Notes under the pieces: model-generated
Told to the model about the DNA's origin: nothing
Seen by the model: only the letters and a program-made list of their open reading frames with translations
Database searches by the model: none
Source: DATLED01 sp035525495
GTDB lineage: Bacteria; Actinomycetota; Acidimicrobiia; Acidimicrobiales; CADCTF01
Direction: 5' to 3'
DNA length: 20,194 bases
Assembly: GCA_035525495.1 (NCBI GenBank)
Contig: DATLED010000006.1
Span: 1 to 20,194, forward strand
Program-made: the position numbers and the translations under genes
Part shown: positions 1 to 7,617 of the stretch, piece after piece
Layout of the letters: each line of letters opens with the position of its first letter
How positions within the stretch are numbered: the first letter of the stretch is position 1

Positions 1-2
1 CG

Positions 3-18
3 TGTGAAGCCGCTCACT
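3..18. promoter_or_regulatory. Candidate Rex-type redox operator upstream of nuoA
   Basis: The sequence TGTGAAGCCGCTCACT is an imperfect inverted repeat. Compared with the actinobacterial Rex operator TGTGAA-N4-TTCACA, the left half is identical and the right half matches 4 of 6 positions with the same 4-nt spacer. It abuts and overlaps the putative nuoA -10 box at 18-23, where a bound repressor would block polymerase. Rex senses the NADH/NAD+ ratio and controls respiratory genes in Streptomyces. No rex gene is in the window and the match rests on a single site, so this is a suggestion only. Confidence 0.4.
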
Positions 19-23
19 AGGCT
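18..23 (+). promoter_or_regulatory. Putative -10 box of nuoA (leaderless-type)
   Basis: TAGGCT fits the actinobacterial TANNNT -10 pattern and ends 9 nt before the nuoA ATG. No Shine-Dalgarno-like purine run lies in between. This would give a leaderless or near-leaderless nuo operon transcript. The -35 region would lie outside the window. Three other genes in the window have the same arrangement. Confidence 0.45.
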
Positions 24-32
24 CCCGCCCCG

Positions 33-398
33 ATGTCGGACTTCCTCCGGAGCTACCTGACGGTGGCGATCCTCGGGGGTGCCAGCTTGGTGCTCGTCAG
101 CGTGATGTTGGGCGCTGGCAGCCTGATCCGGCCCCGCCGACCGCAGCCTCAGAAGTACATAGCGTACGAAAGCGGTGTCGATCCCGTCGGAACGGGCTGG
201 TCGCAGAGCCAGATCCGGTACTACGTCTTCGCCCTGCTCTTCGTGCTGTTCGACGTGGAAGCCGTCTTCATCTTCCCGTGGGCCGTCCAGCTCGAGCAGC
301 TGGCGGTCTTCGGACTCGTCGAGATGATCGTGTTCATCGTCATCCTCGCTCTCGGGCTCGTCTACGCCTGGCGAAAGGGAGTCCTCCGGTGGGTCTAG
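33..398 (+). CDS. nuoA: NADH-quinone oxidoreductase subunit A (NuoA)
   Basis: This is the small membrane subunit at the junction of the membrane and peripheral arms of complex I, which couples quinone reduction to proton pumping. The product is 121 residues, normal for the family. It has three hydrophobic segments (about residues 10-30, 63-83 and 90-112). Between the first two lies the conserved loop with YESGVDPVG (the conserved E-S-G) followed by Q..IRYYVFAL and the acidic FDVEAVFIFPWA membrane motif. The ATG at 33 follows a TANNNT box by 9 nt, so translation is probably leaderless. Its stop codon overlaps the start of nuoB, and it is the first gene of the operon visible here. Confidence 0.95.
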   Translation: MSDFLRSYLTVAILGGASLVLVSVMLGAGSLIRPRRPQPQKYIAYESGVDPVGTGWSQSQIRYYVFALLFVLFDVEAVFIFPWAVQLEQLAVFGLVEMIVFIVILALGLVYAWRKGVLRWV

Positions 399-934
399 TC
401 GAGAGCGGCAAGGTCCCCAAGCCTCTGACCTGGCTGTTGAACTACGGCCGCAAGTACTCCCTGTGGGTGTACCAGTGGGGCCTGGCCTGTTGCGCCATCG
501 AGATGGGCGCCGCCTTCGGGTCCCCGCGCTACGACGTGATGCGCCTCGGGGTCATCCCGCTCCCCGCGAGCGCCCGCCAGGCCGACCTCGTCGTCATCTC
601 CGGGACGGTCACGGACAAGATGGCGCCGCCGATCCGTCGCCTCTGGGAGCAGATGCCGGACCCCAAGTACGTGATCTCGATGGGTTCGTGCGCGAACTGC
701 GGCGGCCCGTACTGGGACAGCTACTCCGTGACCAAGGGCGTCGACCAGATCATCCCGGTCGACGTCTATGTGCCCGGCTGCCCGCCCCGCCCCGAGGCCC
801 TGCTCGAGGGGATCGTCCTGCTGCAGCAGATGATCCAGCAGGAGAACATGACGGACCGCTGGCTCGGTGGGGAGCCGGGCGTGGGCGGCGGTCGCAGCGA
901 GCCCCTCGTCGTCGGCGGTGGACCGATCTCATGA
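389..934 (+). CDS. nuoB: NADH-quinone oxidoreductase subunit B (NuoB, PSST)
   Basis: This peripheral-arm subunit carries the terminal iron-sulfur cluster N2 that reduces quinone. The 181-residue product has the expected cluster ligands: the tandem cysteines of LACCAIEMG (Cys34, Cys35), GSCANCGGPYWDSYS (Cys101), and VPGCPPRPEALLEG (Cys131). The start is the GTG at 389, which overlaps the end of nuoA by 10 nt. A GAAAGGGAG ribosome-binding site lies about 8 nt upstream, and the protein then begins VGLVESGKVPK. Longer in-frame reading further upstream runs inside nuoA and is not used. The C-terminal tail is Gly-rich. The stop overlaps the nuoC start in an ATGA. Confidence 0.95.
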   Translation: MGLVESGKVPKPLTWLLNYGRKYSLWVYQWGLACCAIEMGAAFGSPRYDVMRLGVIPLPASARQADLVVISGTVTDKMAPPIRRLWEQMPDPKYVISMGSCANCGGPYWDSYSVTKGVDQIIPVDVYVPGCPPRPEALLEGIVLLQQMIQQENMTDRWLGGEPGVGGGRSEPLVVGGGPIS

Positions 935-1839
935 CCGACCCGGGCGCGCCGGAGAACCCGGCGCCGGAGGAGACCTCCACGCCCGCCGACGAGCGGCCCA
1001 CCGAAGACCTGGCGTCCGAGCCTGCCGGCGCGACCGGGGACGACGTCCCGGACGCCGCGCCCGCCACCGCCCCCGAGGGGGCGGCTGCCGACGAGGCCTC
1101 AGCCGCGGCCGCCGGGGCCGGTGCCCCGACGCAGGCCGGCGCCGAGCCCGCTGCCGAAGAGCCCACTGCCGCGGAGCCGGCGGCAGAGCCCGAGCCGGCG
1201 CCCCGGGAGCCCGATCCGCTGCGTGACCCGGTCGCCGAGGAGATCGCCGCCGCCCTCGGCGACGATGTCCTGGGCCGCGACGTCCTCAAGGGTGACCTCA
1301 CCGTCCGGGTCGCCAACGTCGCATGGCGTCGCGCCGCCGAGTGGTGCAAGTCCAAGGGCTTCACCTACTTCTGCTTCCTCTCCGGCATCGACTGGCTCCC
1401 GAGCCCCGACGCCGCCAGCCGCTACGAGAACACGTACGCGCCCGACAGCGACGACGCGGCAGCCGCCGCGGAGATCACCACCGGCTACGCCGGCGGCGAC
1501 ACCCGGTTCCAGGTGCTGCTTCGGCTCTACGACGTCGACCGCAAGTTCGGCATCACCCTCAAGGCCGACCTCGACGACGCCAACCCGTCCGTCGAGTCGA
1601 TCACCCAGGTCTTCCGGGGCGCCGACTGGCACGAGCGGGAGGCGTGGGAGATGTTCGGCTTCGACTTCCCCGGCCATCCCGGCCTGCGTCACCTGTACCT
1701 GCCTGGTGAGTTCGAGGGCTTCCCGTTGCGCAAGGACTTCCCGCTGCTGGCCCGGGCCGTGAAGCCGTGGCCCGGACTCGTGGACAAGGAGCCCGTGCCC
1801 GGCGAGGACGAAGAAGAGGAGGCGACCGCAGCCACATGA
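931..1839 (+). CDS. nuoC: NADH-quinone oxidoreductase subunit C (NuoC) with acidic N-terminal extension
   Basis: This is the 30-kDa peripheral-arm subunit, which packs against NuoD and NuoI. The signature HEREAWEMFGFDFPGHP lies at about residues 234-250, followed by LRHLYLP and PLRKDFPL. The core domain runs from about residue 97 to 290. The product is 302 residues, whereas the family is usually around 150-240. The excess is an N-terminal stretch of about 95 residues made almost only of Ala, Pro, Glu, Asp, Gly and Thr, which looks disordered. A shorter acidic tail (GEDEEEEATAAT) ends the protein. The ATG at 931 overlaps the nuoB TGA by 4 nt. A start closer to the core is possible, but the overlap favours this one. 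NuoC and NuoD are separate genes here, not fused. Confidence 0.92.
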   Translation: MTDPGAPENPAPEETSTPADERPTEDLASEPAGATGDDVPDAAPATAPEGAAADEASAAAAGAGAPTQAGAEPAAEEPTAAEPAAEPEPAPREPDPLRDPVAEEIAAALGDDVLGRDVLKGDLTVRVANVAWRRAAEWCKSKGFTYFCFLSGIDWLPSPDAASRYENTYAPDSDDAAAAAEITTGYAGGDTRFQVLLRLYDVDRKFGITLKADLDDANPSVESITQVFRGADWHEREAWEMFGFDFPGHPGLRHLYLPGEFEGFPLRKDFPLLARAVKPWPGLVDKEPVPGEDEEEEATAAT

Positions 1840-3011
1840 CCGCCATCACCGAGCACCAGCAGCAGGCCTACATCGCCGGACAGGCGGCCGACGCGCGACT
1901 CCGCTTCGAGCTCGAGACCGAGGGCATGACCCTCAACATCGGGCCGCAGCACCCCGCGACCCACGGGACGCTCCGGATCATCGTGCGCCTCGACGGCGAA
2001 CAGGTCGTGTGGGCCGATCCGGTCCCCGGCTACATGCACCGCGGCTACGAGAAGCTCTGCGAGGTCCGCAAGTACCAACAGGTCACGACGCTCGTCAACC
2101 GCATCGACTGGCTCGGCAGCTTCTGCAACGAGGTGCCGTTCATCCTCGCCGCCGAGTCGCTCTACGACGTCGAGGCGCCGCCGCGGGCCCAGTGGATCCG
2201 CACGATCCTCTTCGAGCTCGGCCGCATCGCCAACGTCAGCCTGTTCCTCGGCGACATGGGCGTGCAGCTCGGCGCCATCACGCCGGTGTTCTTCGCCTTC
2301 CGCGACCGCGAGCACGTCCTCAACCTCATCGAGGCGGCCACGGGCGGACGTTTCCACCCGAACTACGACCGCGTCGGTGGCCTCAAGGAGGATCTGCCGA
2401 AGGGCTGGGTCGACGAGTGCCGCTCCGCGATGGACGGGATCGAGACGTTCTGCGACGAGATGGAGACGTTGCTCATGGGCAACGAGATCTTCGCCGAGCG
2501 CTGCCGTGGCATCGGCGTCATCCCCCGCCACATCGCCCTCGACTACGGGCTCTCGGGAGCCAACGCCCGCGCCAGCGGCATCGACTGGGATCTCCGTCGC
2601 GACGCGCCGAGCCCCCTGGCGTGGAAGGAGCTGGACTGGAAGGTCTGGACCCATCCCGACGGGGATTCCTACGCCCGGTACTGGGTGCGTCTCCAGGAGA
2701 CGCGGGAGGCGGCGAAGATCGTCCGCCAGCTCTGCGACGGCCTGCCGTCCGGACCGGTCATGGCCAAGATGCCGGCCCGCCTCCGCGTGCCGAAGGGCGA
2801 GGCCTGGGTGGCGACCGAGAACCCGCTCGGCGAGATGGGCTACTACGTCGTCAGCGACGGCGGCCCCAGCGGTCCGTTCCGCTGCAAGATCCGGACGCCG
2901 AGCTTCAACAACATCTCGATCGTGCCGTGGTTGCTCCGTGGCGTGTACGTCCCCGACGTCATCACGATCCTCGCGAGCCTCTACTTCATCCTCGGGGACA
3001 TCGATCGTTAG
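1836..3011 (+). CDS. nuoD: NADH-quinone oxidoreductase subunit D (NuoD, 49-kDa)
   Basis: This peripheral-arm subunit, homologous to the large subunit of NiFe hydrogenases, forms the quinone pocket with NuoB. It has 391 residues. Visible motifs are NIGPQHPATHGTLR (the quinone-site histidines, residues 39 and 43), YMHRGYEKLCEVRKY (Arg69 next to cluster N2; Tyr80 at the position of the quinone-binding tyrosine), RAQWIRTILFELGRI, and the C-terminal ILGDIDR. The hydrogenase nickel-binding cysteines are not retained, as expected. The ATG at 1836 overlaps the nuoC stop by 4 nt and follows the purine-rich AAGAAGAGGAGGCG. The TAG at 3009-3011 is followed immediately by nuoH, where nuoE would normally be. 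Arg69 is the residue equivalent to the one methylated by the MidA homologue in mitochondria. Confidence 0.95.
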   Translation: MTAITEHQQQAYIAGQAADARLRFELETEGMTLNIGPQHPATHGTLRIIVRLDGEQVVWADPVPGYMHRGYEKLCEVRKYQQVTTLVNRIDWLGSFCNEVPFILAAESLYDVEAPPRAQWIRTILFELGRIANVSLFLGDMGVQLGAITPVFFAFRDREHVLNLIEAATGGRFHPNYDRVGGLKEDLPKGWVDECRSAMDGIETFCDEMETLLMGNEIFAERCRGIGVIPRHIALDYGLSGANARASGIDWDLRRDAPSPLAWKELDWKVWTHPDGDSYARYWVRLQETREAAKIVRQLCDGLPSGPVMAKMPARLRVPKGEAWVATENPLGEMGYYVVSDGGPSGPFRCKIRTPSFNNISIVPWLLRGVYVPDVITILASLYFILGDIDR

Positions 3012-4040
3012 ATGAACTCGTTGCTCGCCCTCAGCTACCCCGTCGAGACCGGCATCAAGATGGGTGTCGTCCTCGGCGTCATCCCCGTCGGGGCGATGAT
3101 CTTCGGGTACGTCTTCCTCTTCAAGATGATGGCCCACATGCAGAGCCGTCTCGGCCCCATGGAGGCCGGACCGCACGGTTCGCTGCAAGTGATCATGGAA
3201 GGCGTGAAGTTCCTCCAGAAGGAGGACCTCATGCCGGCCAACGCGGACTCGCCGGTGTTCAAGATGGCCCCGATGATCGCCATCATGTCGACGTTCCTGA
3301 TCTACGCGGTCATCCCGGTCGGACCCGACCTCGTGATCTCGAACCTCGATGTGGGAATCTTCTACGCCCTCGCCGTCGGATCGCTCTCGGTCCTCGGTGT
3401 CCTCATGGCCGGATGGGCGAGTGCGAACAAGTACTCGCTCCTCGGCGCCCTGCGCGCCGCCGGGCAGCTCATCGCCTACGAGCTTCCGCTCGTGCTCGCC
3501 GTCGTCGGCGTCGTCATCCAGGCGGGGACGATGAACCTCGGCGGGATCGTCGATGCGCAACGGACGGGCGAGATCTTCGGCTTCGGTGGCCTGGGCAACC
3601 CGTTCATCCTCACGCAGTTCTTCGGTTTCCTGATCTTCCTCGTGGCCGCCCAGGCGGAGCTCACGCAGGCGCCCTTCGACATGCCCGTCGCCGAGTCCGA
3701 GCTCGTCGCCGGCTACATGACCGAGTACAGCGGCTTCCGCTTCCTGCTGTTCTTCGGCATCGCCGAGCCGGCGACGGCCTTCGGGCTCTCGGCCATCGCG
3801 GCGACGCTGTTTCTCGGCGGCTGGTCGGCCCCGGGCCTCGGCGACGACATGACGGCCAACGTGCTCGGGCCGCTCGTCCTCGGCGCCAAGATCATGCTCG
3901 TCGCCTTCTTCATCTTCTGGTTCCGGTTCACGTACCCCCGTCTCCGCGAGGACCAGCTGCAGACGTTCGCCTGGAAGTACCTCATCCCCCTCTCGCTGGT
4001 GAACATCACCGCGACCGCCGTCCTCAAGGTGGTTTTCTGA
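3012..4040 (+). CDS. nuoH: NADH-quinone oxidoreductase subunit H (NuoH)
   Basis: This is the membrane subunit that forms the quinone chamber and the start of the proton path. It has 342 residues and about eight hydrophobic segments. Motifs include MQSRLGPMEAGPHG (residues 43-56), KFLQKEDLMP, GWASANKYSLLGALRAAGQLIAYE, and the cytoplasmic acidic loop APFDMPVAESELVAGYMTEYSG. The usual R.GPN reads RLGPM here. I associate that variant with the NADH-module-less clusters of actinobacteria, from memory rather than from a search. The ATG is the base after the nuoD stop, with no gap, and the TGA overlaps the nuoI ATG by one base, so translation is coupled. Confidence 0.95.
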   Translation: MNSLLALSYPVETGIKMGVVLGVIPVGAMIFGYVFLFKMMAHMQSRLGPMEAGPHGSLQVIMEGVKFLQKEDLMPANADSPVFKMAPMIAIMSTFLIYAVIPVGPDLVISNLDVGIFYALAVGSLSVLGVLMAGWASANKYSLLGALRAAGQLIAYELPLVLAVVGVVIQAGTMNLGGIVDAQRTGEIFGFGGLGNPFILTQFFGFLIFLVAAQAELTQAPFDMPVAESELVAGYMTEYSGFRFLLFFGIAEPATAFGLSAIAATLFLGGWSAPGLGDDMTANVLGPLVLGAKIMLVAFFIFWFRFTYPRLREDQLQTFAWKYLIPLSLVNITATAVLKVVF

Positions 4041-4561
4041 TGCCGAAGCCGCAGCTGCCCGGCCTGATCAAGGGCCTCGGTGTCACCCTCGGCACGATGC
4101 TCCGCCCGGCGGTGACCGTGCAGTACCCGCACGTCAAGGAGGCCCCGCCGACGCGGGCCCGCGGCGTCATCGCCCTCCTCGAGGACAACTGCACCGTATG
4201 CATGCTGTGCGCCCGGGAGTGCCCCGACTGGTGCATCTACATCGAGGGCCACAACGACAAGGCGCCGCCGCGGCGCGAGGGCGGCAAGCCCCGCACGGTC
4301 AACATCCTCGACCGCTTCGACATCGACTACAGCCTTTGCATGTACTGCGGGATCTGCGTCGAGGTGTGCCCGTTCGACGCCCTCTTCTGGAGCCCCGAGT
4401 ACGAGTACTCGGAGCTGAAGATCGCCGACCTCTTGCACGACAAGCGCCGGCTGGGCGAGTGGTTCGAGACCGTCCCCGAGCCGCCCGCCTTCGAGGCCGG
4501 CGCCGAGGTCAAGACCAAGAAGTACGCCAGCCCTGTCGCCGCCCGGGACAAGAACAAGTAG
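4040..4561 (+). CDS. nuoI: NADH-quinone oxidoreductase subunit I (NuoI), 2x[4Fe-4S] ferredoxin-like
   Basis: This peripheral-arm electron-transfer subunit carries clusters N6a and N6b, which pass electrons to N2 in NuoB. Two complete binding motifs are visible: Cys51-X2-Cys54-X2-Cys57-X3-Cys61-Pro, and Cys100-X2-Cys103-X2-Cys106-X3-Cys110-Pro. The N-terminus holds an amphipathic segment (LIKGLGVTLGTMLRPAVTVQYP) typical of the family. The 173-residue length is normal. The start ATG at 4040 overlaps the nuoH TGA as TGATG. Without nuoG in the operon, NuoI would be the outermost iron-sulfur subunit encoded here and so the likely entry point for an alternative electron donor. Confidence 0.95.
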   Translation: MPKPQLPGLIKGLGVTLGTMLRPAVTVQYPHVKEAPPTRARGVIALLEDNCTVCMLCARECPDWCIYIEGHNDKAPPRREGGKPRTVNILDRFDIDYSLCMYCGICVEVCPFDALFWSPEYEYSELKIADLLHDKRRLGEWFETVPEPPAFEAGAEVKTKKYASPVAARDKNK

Positions 4562-4565
4562 ACGG

Positions 4566-5057
4566 ATGCTGGCTCAGAACATCACCTTCGGGATCCTCGC
4601 CGCCGTCATCGCCGTGTCGGCCATCCGAGTGGTCACGACGAAGAACGTCGTCCACGCCGCGCTCTACCTCGTGCTCGTCCTCTCGGGCGTCGCCGGGATC
4701 TTCATCCTGCTGGCGGCGGAGTTCCTCGCCATCGTCCAGGTGCTCGTCTACATCGGCGCCATCGTCGTGCTGTTCCTCTTCGGCATCATGTTGACGAGGG
4801 CGCCCATCGGGCGATCGAACGAGCTCGACAACGACCAGCGGTGGGCCGGGGCGCTCGTCGGCGTCGGCCTGTTCGGACTGCTTGCCGCCATCCTCCGCGA
4901 CGCCTTCACCGACACGAAGATCGAGCCCGCACAGGTCGGCCGCACGGGCGACATCGGGCTGGCGATCTTCCAGAACTACGTCATCCCGTTCGAGGTCATC
5001 TCCGTCCTGCTCCTCGCAGCCTTGGTCGGCGCCGTCGTCATCGCGAGAAGGGAGTAA
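4566..5057 (+). CDS. nuoJ: NADH-quinone oxidoreductase subunit J (NuoJ)
   Basis: This membrane subunit lies between NuoA/H and NuoK and contributes to the E-channel. It has 163 residues with five hydrophobic segments. Characteristic stretches are KNVVHAALYLVLVLSGVAG, FLAIVQVLVYIGAIVVLFLFGIM (the conserved transmembrane helix 3 with its helix break), and a C-terminal VISVLLLAALVGAVVIARRE. The ATG lies 4 nt after the nuoI stop. The next gene begins 5 nt after its TAA. Confidence 0.94.
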   Translation: MLAQNITFGILAAVIAVSAIRVVTTKNVVHAALYLVLVLSGVAGIFILLAAEFLAIVQVLVYIGAIVVLFLFGIMLTRAPIGRSNELDNDQRWAGALVGVGLFGLLAAILRDAFTDTKIEPAQVGRTGDIGLAIFQNYVIPFEVISVLLLAALVGAVVIARRE

Positions 5058-5062
5058 AGGGG

Positions 5063-5371
5063 ATGTATCTGATGCAGTTCCTCCTGCTTGCCGCGTTCCT
5101 GTTCTGCGTCGGCGTCTACGGCGTCCTCGCCCGGAAGAACGCCGTCCTGGTACTCATGTCCGTCGAGCTGATCCTCAACTCGGTCAACATCAACCTGATC
5201 GCCCTCGGCGTCTACCGCGGCGCCGACCAAGCGGTCATCGGGCAGGTCTTCGCGCTTTTCGTCATCGCCGTCGCCGCCGCCGAGGTCGGCATCGGCCTGG
5301 CCATCGTCCTGCTCATCTACCGCAACCGCGCCGACATCGACCTCACCCAGGTCGACCTGATGAAGGGCTGA
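5063..5371 (+). CDS. nuoK: NADH-quinone oxidoreductase subunit K (NuoK)
   Basis: This is a small antiporter-like membrane subunit of the proton-pumping arm. It has 102 residues with three transmembrane helices. Both conserved membrane glutamates are visible, in LMSVELILNSVNINLIAL (helix 2) and AVAAAEVGIGLAIVLLIYRNR. The ATG at 5063 is preceded by AGAAGGGAG about 8 nt upstream. The in-frame ATG at 5072, preceded by AAAGGGG, is an alternative that would give 99 residues. Downstream, nuoL begins 11 nt after the stop. Confidence 0.94.
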   Translation: MYLMQFLLLAAFLFCVGVYGVLARKNAVLVLMSVELILNSVNINLIALGVYRGADQAVIGQVFALFVIAVAAAEVGIGLAIVLLIYRNRADIDLTQVDLMKG

Positions 5372-5382
5372 GGGCGGTCGCG

Positions 5383-7503
5383 ATGCTCGAGAACATCTGG
5401 CTCATCCCCGCGGTAACGGCCGCCTCGTTCTTCCTCATCCTGTTCTTCGGAAAGAAGGAGCCGAACAAGGGCGCCACCATCGGGGTGCTCGCCCTCGGGC
5501 TGGCCTTCGCCTTCTCGTCGATCGCCGCCTTCCAATGGATCAGCCGGCCCGCCGACATGGAGGTGAGCCCGGCGCACCGCGTCGCGACCGCTGAGTCCGA
5601 CGAGGGTGCGGGCTCCGCCACGGACGCCGCCGACGAGGAGCACGCCACGGCCGAGTCCGAGGGCGGCGAGGAGCACCATGCGGAGCCGATCCGCCGGCCG
5701 GTCGAGCGCCGGTGGGAGTGGTTCAACAACGGCCAGATCAAGGTGTCGGCCGGTACCACCGCAGATGGCCTGGCAGTCGCCCTCTGCTTCGTCGTCAGCC
5801 TGATCTCCCTGCTCGTGCACATCTTCTCCTTCAGCTACGTGCACGGCGACTCGCGCTTCACCCACTACTACGCCGCACTCAGCCTGTTCACCACGGGCAT
5901 GTTCGTGCTCGTCACCTCGAGCAACACGCTGCAGGCGCTTTTCGGCTGGGAGCTGATGGGGCTCTGCTCGTTCATGCTCATCGGCCACTGGTGGGATCGC
6001 GATGGCAACAAGAACTCCAACGCCGCGCTGAAGGCCTTCTTCACGACCCGCACCGGTGACGTCGGCCTGCTCGTCGGCATCTCGATCCTGTTCTTCGCCG
6101 CCGGCGAGACGTTCGACATCCAGAGGATCAACGACGCCGCACTGGGCGGACACCTCCCCCACGGCGTCTTGTTGGCCGCGGCCGCCGCCCTCCTCGTCGC
6201 CGTCATCGGCAAGAGCGCGCAGTTCCCGCTCCACACCTGGCTTCCTGACGCCATGGCCGGCCCAACCCCCGTCAGCGCGCTGATCCACGCGGCCACGATG
6301 GTCGTTGCCGGCGTCTACCTCCTGGCGAGGCTCTACGGCGTCTTCTGGGAGGCGTTCGACATCGGCGGCGGAGGGATCAACCCCGTTGCTGTCGTCGGCG
6401 GTACCACGATCCTGATCGCCGCCGCGCTCGCCTTCGTGCAGCGCGACATCAAGAAGGTCCTCGCCTATTCGACCGTGAGCCAGCTCGGCTACATGGTGAT
6501 GGCCCTCGGGGTCGGAGCCTGGACGGCCGGCATCTTCCATCTCTTCACGCACGCCTTCTTCAAGGCCTGCCTCTTCTTGGGCGCAGGCAGTGTGAGCCAC
6601 TCCGGCTCACACCACTCGTTCGACATGATCGACGACATGGGTGGACTCAAGGACAAGATGCCCTGGACGTTCCGGACGTTCCTCGTCGCCACGGCGGCGT
6701 TGTCCGGGTTCCCGTTGCTCGCCGGCTTCTGGTCCAAGGACGAGATCCTCCTCGGCGCGGGAGAGAACGGCTACCGCTACTTCCAGCTCATCGGCATGCT
6801 CGGCGCGGCGATGACCGCGGCGTACATGACCCGCTGCGTCTACCTCACCTTCTTCGGTGAACCCCGAGGCGCTGCGGCCCATCACCACCCGCACGAGTCC
6901 CCACCGCTGATCGTGGTGCCGCTGCAGATCCTGGCGTTCATGTCGGTCGTCGTCGGGTTTCTGAACTTCCCGGGTCTCGATCTGTTCACGGAGTGGACGA
7001 CCAACGCCACCGTGCTCACTGCGGGCATCGCTCATCACGAGTTCGACCTCGTCCTCGCGGTGGTCTCGACGCTCATCGCAGGCGGTGGCTTCTCCCTGGC
7101 CTCCGTGTACTGGTTCCGTGGCGTGCGGTTCCCGATCACGGCCGAGGGCGCCGGCAAGCCCGTCTACAAGTTGCTCTCGAACAAGTACTACCTCGACGAC
7201 CTCTACGAAGGCGTCGTCGTCAGGGGGATCCGCGAGCCGATCTCGAACGGCGCGTACTGGATCAACCAGCATGTGATCGACGGCGTCGTCAACGGCGTCG
7301 GCGTCGCCGCCCGAGGCCTCGCCCGGTTCGTCTACGAGATCATCGACCAGAAGGGCGTCGACGGCCTCGTCAACGGCGCCGGCCTCTCCGCCGAGGGGTC
7401 CGGCAACCTCCTCCGCCACATCCAGACCGGCCGCGTGCAGCAGTACGCAGCCCTCATGCTCGGTGCCGTCGGCGTGTTTGCTGTCGCCCTGGTACTTCTC
7501 TAG
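5383..7503 (+). CDS. nuoL: NADH-quinone oxidoreductase subunit L (NuoL) with acidic/His-rich loop insertion
   Basis: This is the distal antiporter-like proton-pumping subunit, with the lateral amphipathic helix at its C-terminal end. It has 706 residues, somewhat longer than the usual 600-660. Core motifs are ALFGWELMGLCSFMLIGHWW, NAALKAFFTTRTGDVGLL, GKSAQFPLHTWLPDAMAGPT followed by PVSALIHAATMVVAG, and KKVLAYSTVSQLGYM. Residues of about 56-106, between the first two membrane helices, form a hydrophilic low-complexity insertion rich in Glu, Ala, Asp and His (for example DEEHATAESEGGEEHHAEP), which should face the outside. The ATG at 5383 was chosen because MLENIWLIPAV is the normal N-terminus. 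The stop TAG at 7501-7503 lies in the left arm of the inverted-repeat element that follows. Confidence 0.95.
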   Translation: MLENIWLIPAVTAASFFLILFFGKKEPNKGATIGVLALGLAFAFSSIAAFQWISRPADMEVSPAHRVATAESDEGAGSATDAADEEHATAESEGGEEHHAEPIRRPVERRWEWFNNGQIKVSAGTTADGLAVALCFVVSLISLLVHIFSFSYVHGDSRFTHYYAALSLFTTGMFVLVTSSNTLQALFGWELMGLCSFMLIGHWWDRDGNKNSNAALKAFFTTRTGDVGLLVGISILFFAAGETFDIQRINDAALGGHLPHGVLLAAAAALLVAVIGKSAQFPLHTWLPDAMAGPTPVSALIHAATMVVAGVYLLARLYGVFWEAFDIGGGGINPVAVVGGTTILIAAALAFVQRDIKKVLAYSTVSQLGYMVMALGVGAWTAGIFHLFTHAFFKACLFLGAGSVSHSGSHHSFDMIDDMGGLKDKMPWTFRTFLVATAALSGFPLLAGFWSKDEILLGAGENGYRYFQLIGMLGAAMTAAYMTRCVYLTFFGEPRGAAAHHHPHESPPLIVVPLQILAFMSVVVGFLNFPGLDLFTEWTTNATVLTAGIAHHEFDLVLAVVSTLIAGGGFSLASVYWFRGVRFPITAEGAGKPVYKLLSNKYYLDDLYEGVVVRGIREPISNGAYWINQHVIDGVVNGVGVAARGLARFVYEIIDQKGVDGLVNGAGLSAEGSGNLLRHIQTGRVQQYAALMLGAVGVFAVALVLL

Positions 7504-7551
7504 CGATCGAGAAAATGCGACCTGTTCGAAGGAAGTCGAGCCCGTTCATGC
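7501..7551 (+). repeat. Left arm of the nuoL-nuoM inverted repeat
   Basis: This arm starts with the nuoL stop TAG and contains the blocks TCGAGAAAATGCGAC and GGAAGTCGAGCCCGTTCATG. The segment CTGTTCGA at 7522-7529 does not match the other arm. Confidence 0.9.
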
Positions 7552-7617
7552 GAGTACTCGCCGCTAGTCAGCAGTCGACATACACCGCCATCGCACGTGA
7601 TGCGGTCGCGCCCCGAG

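Noticed and set aside
1689..3560. A 623-codon minus-strand ORF opposite nuoC-nuoD-nuoH, rich in Asp, Glu, His and Arg.
   Set aside because: It is the antisense shadow of GC-rich coding sequence. The + strand encodes clear NuoC, NuoD and NuoH with all motifs, and the minus-strand translation shows no domain and a biased composition.
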